Shown here piece by piece: positions 5,827-7,556 of a stretch of DNA of 7,556 bases (position 1 is its first letter; every line of letters begins with the position of its first letter). The notes beneath the pieces were generated by a model that worked only from the letters and a program-made list of their open reading frames with translations, made no database searches and had not been told where the DNA came from. A program made the translations under genes and the position numbers. The stretch comes from Bacillota bacterium (lineage in GTDB: Bacteria; Bacillota_E; Sulfobacillia; Sulfobacillales; Sulfobacillaceae): NCBI GenBank assembly GCA_021820645.1, contig JAKADJ010000101.1, positions 1-7,556 on the forward strand, written 5' to 3'.

Positions 5827-6636
5827 TTAATAGGACGCGGGTATCGCGATACGGCCGTCTCTTAAGCGGATGCCATGGGTATAATCGCCAGGGGCTGCGT
5901 AAGCCAAGAAGCCCAGGCGTTCCGCCCATAGATAAAAGTCTTGAATGGTCTTTTGGTTGCCGGGGTCATGGGGCATTTGCGTCAACATTAGGTTAACCCA
6001 GCCTCGTTGACTACGCATTTGACCCAAAAAATCTAGCATGGCTTGCGCCCATGGCTCCCGCATGATGGGGGGAGTCAACTGTCCTTCCCAGGACACCCCA
6101 TCCAAATAAGGGAGCAGTAAGGGAACCATACCCCAAAGCCCGTTATTGGCTATGAGAATGCGATCCGAGAAAAGACGTCGACAGAGATGGATGAGGTCCG
6201 CGGTGGCTGGCGCCAGCCATCCCGTAATGGGTGCCAGTTCTTCATCTTCAACATCGCCCAAGGTATCTAAAAACAGCCCGTCCCAGCCTTGCCGGTACAG
6301 TTGGGTTAGATGCTGTTCCAAAAATAGCCGCCAGCGCTTCGAGTCAGGTCGGGCCAGCCGATTTCCGAAAGGTTGTTTGACCCACGGTTCTGAGCCGTGG
6401 ACCTGGATCAAATCGTTGGACTGGAGGCCCGCTACACTTTCCCGCCAGGGAGGCACCTCCAGGACGCTCAGATAGGCCAGAACTTTGACTCCCGCCGCCT
6501 TCAATTCACGGAGCTGGGATGTTTGCCAACCCATGGGCTCCAAGATGGCCAGATCCAGGTTTTCTAACCCAGGCAGGGGGCCTTTTCCATAATAGACGCC
6601 ATATGAACGCGCAAAGAATCGTGGGGTCGTCGTCAT
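5827..6636 (-). CDS. GH114/TM1410-type glycosidase-like protein
   Basis: This 269-residue protein resembles the TM1410/COG2342 family related to endo-alpha-1,4-polygalactosaminidases (GH114), a TIM-barrel group. Typical features are YGVYYGKGPLPGLENLDLAILEP near the N-terminus (strand 1, ending in an acidic residue), AGVKVLAYLSVLE at 48-60, GWDGLFLDTLGD with D124 at a likely active-site strand end, ILIANNGLWG at 160-169, and GVSWEGQ with E184. No signal peptide or membrane segment is visible, which is odd for a family whose characterised members are usually exported, so its substrate and location are unclear. The ATG at 6636 has GAGGAG (6651-6646) nine bases upstream. That RBS overlaps the stop codon of the HD-GYP gene, leaving 13 bases between the genes, so the two are almost certainly co-transcribed and probably coupled. 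An in-frame start 8 codons earlier (6660) lies inside the upstream gene and would put the RBS inside the coding region; I reject it. Enzymatic activity is inferred, not shown. Confidence 0.7.
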   Translation of the reverse strand: MTTTPRFFARSYGVYYGKGPLPGLENLDLAILEPMGWQTSQLRELKAAGVKVLAYLSVLEVPPWRESVAGLQSNDLIQVHGSEPWVKQPFGNRLARPDSKRWRLFLEQHLTQLYRQGWDGLFLDTLGDVEDEELAPITGWLAPATADLIHLCRRLFSDRILIANNGLWGMVPLLLPYLDGVSWEGQLTPPIMREPWAQAMLDFLGQMRSQRGWVNLMLTQMPHDPGNQKTIQDFYLWAERLGFLAYAAPGDYTHGIRLRDGRIAIPASY

Positions 6637-6649
6637 GTTTTTATGCTCC

Positions 6650-7556
6650 TCACGATGCACTGGGACCGACCGGCGTGGCTCCGGCGTCTCGATAGAGATC
6701 GAGTAGACACGAAACCACCTCTGGGTCCAAGTGATGATTCGCTAATTGATGGATGTCATATAAAGCACGGGATACGGGTAACCCGGCTCGGTAGCTACGG
6801 TTGGAGATTCGCGCCACAAATTGTTCGGCACAACCCAATATCCGTCCCTCCAAAGACAGTGCGTGTTGTGCGAGTCCCGAAGGATATCCCGTCCCATCCC
6901 ATCGCTCATGATGCTCACGAATGGCTTGCGAGACGACCGGCGGGACGATATCTTCCGGTAACCCTAACAGTAAGTCGGCTCCGATTGTCGGATGCTGTTG
7001 GATAATTTCTCGGGATTGTTCTGCGAGATTACCCCGTCGGGCAGTCATTTCCAGGGCTACCGTCACCATCCCGAGGTCATGCAGACGTCCCGCGAGTTCC
7101 AGATTTGCCACGCGTTCCTGAGGTAAGCCTAATTTGATCCCGATCCGGGCGCAGAGTTGCGCCACTTGCGAATGATGGTTTTTGTTGTACGGATCCGCTT
7201 GATCCAACAAGGTGGTCGATGCCAACAGGGTATCCAAATAGCTGCGCGCGGTGCGTGTTGCGGCCTGACGACTTCCTAACGAGGTGTTGAGGCTTCCAAC
7301 CAGCCGTTCCAGCGTGGTGCCGAGGGATTCCGATGGCTCTACCGGGGCTGTCGTGACGTAGCAGAGGATGCCTCCTGAATTTTCATCGGGGTTGAGAGGT
7401 AAGGCTAATAAGGATTTAAATCCCGACTGAAGCAGCGCGGGCGGCATGGTATCCGCATTCCACAGAGCATAACGCCAATGGCGGGACTTCTGATAGAGAT
7501 CGATGGGACTGATGATATTTTCGACATGGAGCCCGAGGCCGATCGACCACACGGTC
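6650..7556 (-). CDS. GAF-like/HD-GYP domain protein, 5' partial
   Basis: The frame is open to the window edge and the start is not visible. A GTG at 7552 lies inside what looks like a GAF-type sensor domain (FKSLLALPLNPDENSGGILCY at about 45-65 counted from that GTG), so the true start is probably outside. Residues about 100-290 form an HD-GYP domain, which in active members hydrolyses cyclic di-GMP. Seen are H127 in NKNHHSQV, H158-D159 in GRLHDLG, H187 in QQHPTIG, HHERWDGTGYPSG at 214-226, and NHHLDPEVV at 272-280. Two positions differ from the consensus: the Lys of HDIGK is M162, and the Asp in the usual VADAFDA segment is E243 (CAEQF). The domain may therefore have altered metal binding, low activity, or act as a sensor. 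The stop codon overlaps the RBS of the following GH114-like gene. Family assignment is sure; activity is not. Confidence 0.85.
   Translation of the reverse strand, partial: TVWSIGLGLHVENIISPIDLYQKSRHWRYALWNADTMPPALLQSGFKSLLALPLNPDENSGGILCYVTTAPVEPSESLGTTLERLVGSLNTSLGSRQAATRTARSYLDTLLASTTLLDQADPYNKNHHSQVAQLCARIGIKLGLPQERVANLELAGRLHDLGMVTVALEMTARRGNLAEQSREIIQQHPTIGADLLLGLPEDIVPPVVSQAIREHHERWDGTGYPSGLAQHALSLEGRILGCAEQFVARISNRSYRAGLPVSRALYDIHQLANHHLDPEVVSCLLDLYRDAGATPVGPSAS

Noticed and set aside
1..7556. CRISPR array, tRNA, rRNA, insertion sequence or toxin-antitoxin pair
   Set aside because: I saw no regularly spaced direct repeats, no tRNA-like cloverleaf, no transposase motifs, and no small gene pair with RBS and family features.

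Overview
All seven protein genes in this window are on the minus strand, so the biological order runs from high to low coordinates. The window suggests a moderately GC-rich Gram-positive (Firmicutes-type) bacterium. The reasons are strong purine-rich ribosome binding sites, an S-box (SAM-I) riboswitch with an intrinsic terminator, a Bacillus-type methionine salvage pathway that uses a RuBisCO-like enolase, and a spore-hydrolase-like GH18 lipoprotein. The protein style resembles Sulfobacillus or relatives, but this is an impression, not something tested here.

Region 1 (about 7556-5827): the 3' part of a GAF-like/HD-GYP signalling protein, still open at the window edge, is followed after 13 bases by a cytoplasmic-looking GH114/TM1410-type glycosidase-like protein. 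The two look translationally coupled. The HD-GYP domain departs from the consensus at two active-site positions.

Region 2 (about 5826-4536): a 166-base spacer with no gene, then a lipid-anchored GH18 protein related to the catalytic domain of spore germination hydrolases (YaaH/SleL type). It ends in a near-ideal 13-bp intrinsic terminator.

Region 3 (about 4535-79): a complete methionine salvage operon module, mtnW-mtnX-mtnB-mtnD-mtnE. It has a recognisable sigma-A-type promoter (TTGACA-18-TATTCT), a SAM-I aptamer, and a terminator hairpin whose loop is complementary to the 3' strand of P1, which is the expected antiterminator. Low SAM should therefore allow read-through into the operon. The enzymes act in the order MtnB (dehydratase), MtnW (enolase), MtnX (phosphatase), MtnD (O2-dependent acireductone dioxygenase) and MtnE (transaminase to methionine). 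The upstream steps (MTA/SAH nucleosidase or MTA phosphorylase, MTR kinase mtnK, isomerase mtnA) are not in the window. mtnW/mtnX and mtnX/mtnB overlap by 11 and 14 bases.

No tRNA, rRNA, insertion sequence or CRISPR array was seen. I found no clearly new system. The best points for a second look are the riboswitch switching architecture, the short MtnW, the divergent HD-GYP site, its pairing with a GH114-like protein lacking a signal peptide, and two unexplained inverted repeats in intergenic DNA.
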